The notes below the pieces were generated by a model that ran no database searches, had not been told where the DNA came from, and saw only the letters and a list, made by a program, of their open reading frames with translations. Shown in pieces: positions 5,299 to 6,469 of a stretch of 6,469 bases of DNA. Source of the DNA: Pseudomonadota bacterium (lineage in GTDB: Bacteria; Pseudomonadota; Gammaproteobacteria; Pseudomonadales; Oleiphilaceae); NCBI GenBank assembly GCA_023430625.1, contig JAEZAA010000142.1:1-6469 (forward strand), written 5' to 3'. The position numbers and the translations under genes were made by a program. The first letter of the stretch is position 1. Each line of letters starts with the position of its first letter.

Positions 5299-6162
5299 AT
5301 GGCAGAAATTTCTGCATCCATGGTTAAGGAGCTGCGGGAGCGCACTGGTCTGGGCATGATGGAGTGCAAGAAGGCTCTGACCGAGGCGGGCGGCGACATC
5401 GAAAAAGCCATTGATGACCTGCGCAAGTCTTCTGGTCTGAAGGCTGCCAAGAAAGCCGGCCGTACTGCGGCAGAGGGCGTGGTTCAGGTCCGCATCGCAG
5501 ACGACAACAGCTATGGAGTGCTGGTTGAGGTGAACTCTGAAACCGACTTCGTGGCACGCGACTCGAACTTCCTGGAATTCGTTCAGGTAGTGCTGAACAA
5601 AGCATTCGAAAGCAAGCAGAACGATGTTGCCAAGCTGATGGAAGGCGAGCTGGAAAGCCGTCGCGAAGCGCTGGTTCAGAAAATCGGCGAGAACATCGGC
5701 GTGCGTCGCATCATTGTTCTGGACGCGCCGGTTGTGGATGGCTACGTGCACTCCAACAACCGCATCGCCACCCTGGTTGCACTGAGCGCTGGCGACGGTG
5801 AGCTGGCTCGTGACATCGCCATGCACGTCACTGCGGTCAATCCCCGCGTTGTGCGCGCGGACGATATGCCGGCTGAAGTGATCGAGAAGGAAAAGGAAAT
5901 CATCCGTGCGCAGCCTGACATGGCTGGCAAGCCTGCTGAAATTGTTGAGAAAATGATCGGCGGCCGGATCAACAAGTTCCTGAAAGAGAACAGCCTGCTG
6001 GATCAACCCTTCGTCAAGAACCCTGATCAAACCATCGCTGCCCTGGCCAAGAGCAAGGGTGCCGAGGTCGTGACCTTTGTCCGCTTCGAAGTGGGTGAGG
6101 GTATCGAGAAGAAGGAAGTAGACTTCGCCGCGGAAGTTGCAGCGCAGCTGAAGGGTAAGTAA
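5299..6162 (+). CDS. tsf: Translation elongation factor Ts
   Basis: EF-Ts is the cytoplasmic guanine nucleotide exchange factor that releases GDP from EF-Tu and so recycles it for aminoacyl-tRNA delivery. From the ATG at 5299 the protein has 287 residues (283 in E. coli). The N-terminal UBA-like domain shows VKELRERTGLGMMECKKAL (9-27). The core has the second EF-Ts signature EVNSETDFVARD (77-88), whose TDF element contacts the EF-Tu nucleotide site. Then follow QKIGENIGVRR (127-137), the dimerisation-like region DIAMHVTAVNP (172-182) and the helical insert around 190-240 (PAEVIEKEKEI, VEKMIGGRINKFLKEN). The C-terminus returns to the core as VTFVRFEVGEGIEKKE (258-273). It is second in the rpsB unit, behind a 173 bp spacer with a terminator-like hairpin, so expression below that of rpsB is expected unless an unseen promoter exists. 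Confidence 0.99.
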   Translation: MAEISASMVKELRERTGLGMMECKKALTEAGGDIEKAIDDLRKSSGLKAAKKAGRTAAEGVVQVRIADDNSYGVLVEVNSETDFVARDSNFLEFVQVVLNKAFESKQNDVAKLMEGELESRREALVQKIGENIGVRRIIVLDAPVVDGYVHSNNRIATLVALSAGDGELARDIAMHVTAVNPRVVRADDMPAEVIEKEKEIIRAQPDMAGKPAEIVEKMIGGRINKFLKENSLLDQPFVKNPDQTIAALAKSKGAEVVTFVRFEVGEGIEKKEVDFAAEVAAQLKGK

Positions 6163-6174
6163 GACCGGATAGTT

Positions 6175-6202
6175 GGGGCTGCCCGAATGTGGGGCTGGCC
6201 CG
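6175..6202 (+). repeat. Short GC-rich direct repeat after tsf
   Basis: GGGGCTGCCCG (6175-6185) and GGGGCTGGCCCG (6191-6202) are near-identical units with a 16 bp period, starting 12 bases after the tsf stop. Each can fold on itself or pair with the other (GCCC with GGGC). No T-run follows directly, so a terminator is not supported. Confidence 0.4.
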
Positions 6203-6216
6203 GCTTGAGGTTAAGG

Positions 6217-6255
6217 GGCGTGGTGGTCTGAGTTTTTTGTTCAGGCCACTGCACC
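6217..6255 (+). promoter_or_regulatory. Long hairpin with a U-rich loop between tsf and pyrH
   Basis: GTGGTCTGA (6223-6231) pairs with TCAGGCCAC (6241-6249). The stem goes on outward through two wobbles and one G-C, then past a single mismatch to GG/CC (6217-6218 with 6254-6255). The 9 nt loop contains six consecutive T (6233-6238). The T-run sits in the loop rather than after the stem, so this is not a canonical terminator on either strand. The rest of the 244 bp spacer (6163-6406) shows no gene; it has an isolated TTGACA (6286-6291) without a matching -10. Confidence 0.5.
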
Positions 6256-6389
6256 GCCGCTTTGCGGAAAACTGCCGTACATCGTTTGACAGAAACAGTT
6301 CGATGCGTCTGGTTGTCAGGCTGTTCCGCCGCTGGTGCAGAAGTTCTGTACAGGGCGCGCTCAAGTCTTCAACCGGTCTGTGTCAGTAC

Positions 6390-6396
6390 GAGAGAG
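6390..6396 (+). promoter_or_regulatory. Ribosome binding site for pyrH
   Basis: The purine run GAGAGAG ends 10 nt before GTG at 6407 and 4 nt before the in-frame TTG at 6401. The longer spacing is the more usual of the two, so GTG is preferred. Confidence 0.45.
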
Positions 6397-6406
6397 ACCA
6401 TTGCCC

Positions 6407-6469
6407 GTGATAGCCCATAATCAGCCAACTTATAAGCGTGTGCTTCTCAAACTGAGCGGAGAGGCCCTG
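6407..6469 (+). CDS. pyrH: UMP kinase, N-terminal 21 codons (gene runs off right edge)
   Basis: PyrH phosphorylates UMP to UDP with ATP, the step that feeds all pyrimidine nucleotide synthesis; it is a cytoplasmic hexamer of the amino acid kinase family. Only 21 codons are visible. The reading gives (M)IAHNQPTYKR followed by VLLKLSGEAL, the family's near-invariant first beta strand and glycine-containing ATP-site loop, with the conserved Lys at about residue 15. No ATG lies in frame close by: GTG at 6407 is the most likely start and TTG at 6401 the alternative. It follows tsf in the same direction after 244 bp, the standard gammaproteobacterial order, where frr usually comes next. The identity is firm despite the short stretch; the exact start is not. 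Confidence 0.9.
   Translation, partial: MIAHNQPTYKRVLLKLSGEAL

Noticed and set aside
5281..6030. 249-codon minus-strand open frame opposite tsf
   Set aside because: The peptide is His- and Gln-rich and low in motif content, as expected from the reverse of a high-expression gene; there is no independent support.
6286..6291. Perfect -35 consensus TTGACA as a pyrH promoter
   Set aside because: No acceptable -10 hexamer occurs 15-19 bp downstream. The bases also fall within small inverted repeats (TGACA/TGTCA at 6287-6291 and 6314-6318).
1..6469. A previously undescribed multi-gene system
   Set aside because: Every substantial coding region is a recognised housekeeping gene in standard gammaproteobacterial order, with no foreign genes or mobile-element signatures. 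Novelty, if any, lies in the non-coding RNA structures and the GlnD linker.

Overview
The window is an ordinary chromosomal housekeeping locus of a gammaproteobacterium, on the Pseudomonas/Marinobacter/Cellvibrio side of the class. This placement is inferred from the protein sequences and from the gene order dapC-glnD-map / rpsB-tsf-pyrH, in which dapC lies directly after glnD. I see no tRNA or rRNA gene, CRISPR array, insertion sequence, prophage or attachment site, and no new multi-gene system.

The left two thirds are read on the minus strand. Transcription runs map (methionine aminopeptidase) -> 12 bp gap -> glnD (PII uridylyltransferase/uridylyl-removing enzyme) -> 134 bp gap -> dapC (succinyldiaminopimelate transaminase, cut by the left edge). 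map and glnD look like one transcription unit. dapC has a good candidate sigma70 promoter of its own in the 134 bp gap. The right third is read on the plus strand: rpsB (ribosomal protein S2) -> 173 bp spacer -> tsf (EF-Ts) -> 244 bp spacer -> pyrH (UMP kinase, cut by the right edge).

The two units diverge from a 300 bp region (4079-4378). It holds a candidate map promoter, a 13 bp palindrome, an extended -10 rpsB promoter with a GC-rich discriminator, and a leader of about 160 nt. The leader contains several potential stems, including an 8 bp long-range pairing that ends about 33 nt before the rpsB start. It is a plausible site for S2 autoregulation, as known for rpsB-tsf in E. coli.

The genes serve growth: protein synthesis (S2, EF-Ts), N-terminal maturation (Map), nitrogen sensing (GlnD), cell wall/lysine supply (DapC) and pyrimidine nucleotides (PyrH). 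The points worth a second look are mostly non-coding: a terminator-like hairpin flanked by two other hairpins between rpsB and tsf, the structured rpsB leader with a possible overlapping 15-codon leader ORF, and a long U-looped hairpin between tsf and pyrH. The one protein oddity is a three-copy hexapeptide tandem repeat that lengthens a linker in GlnD.
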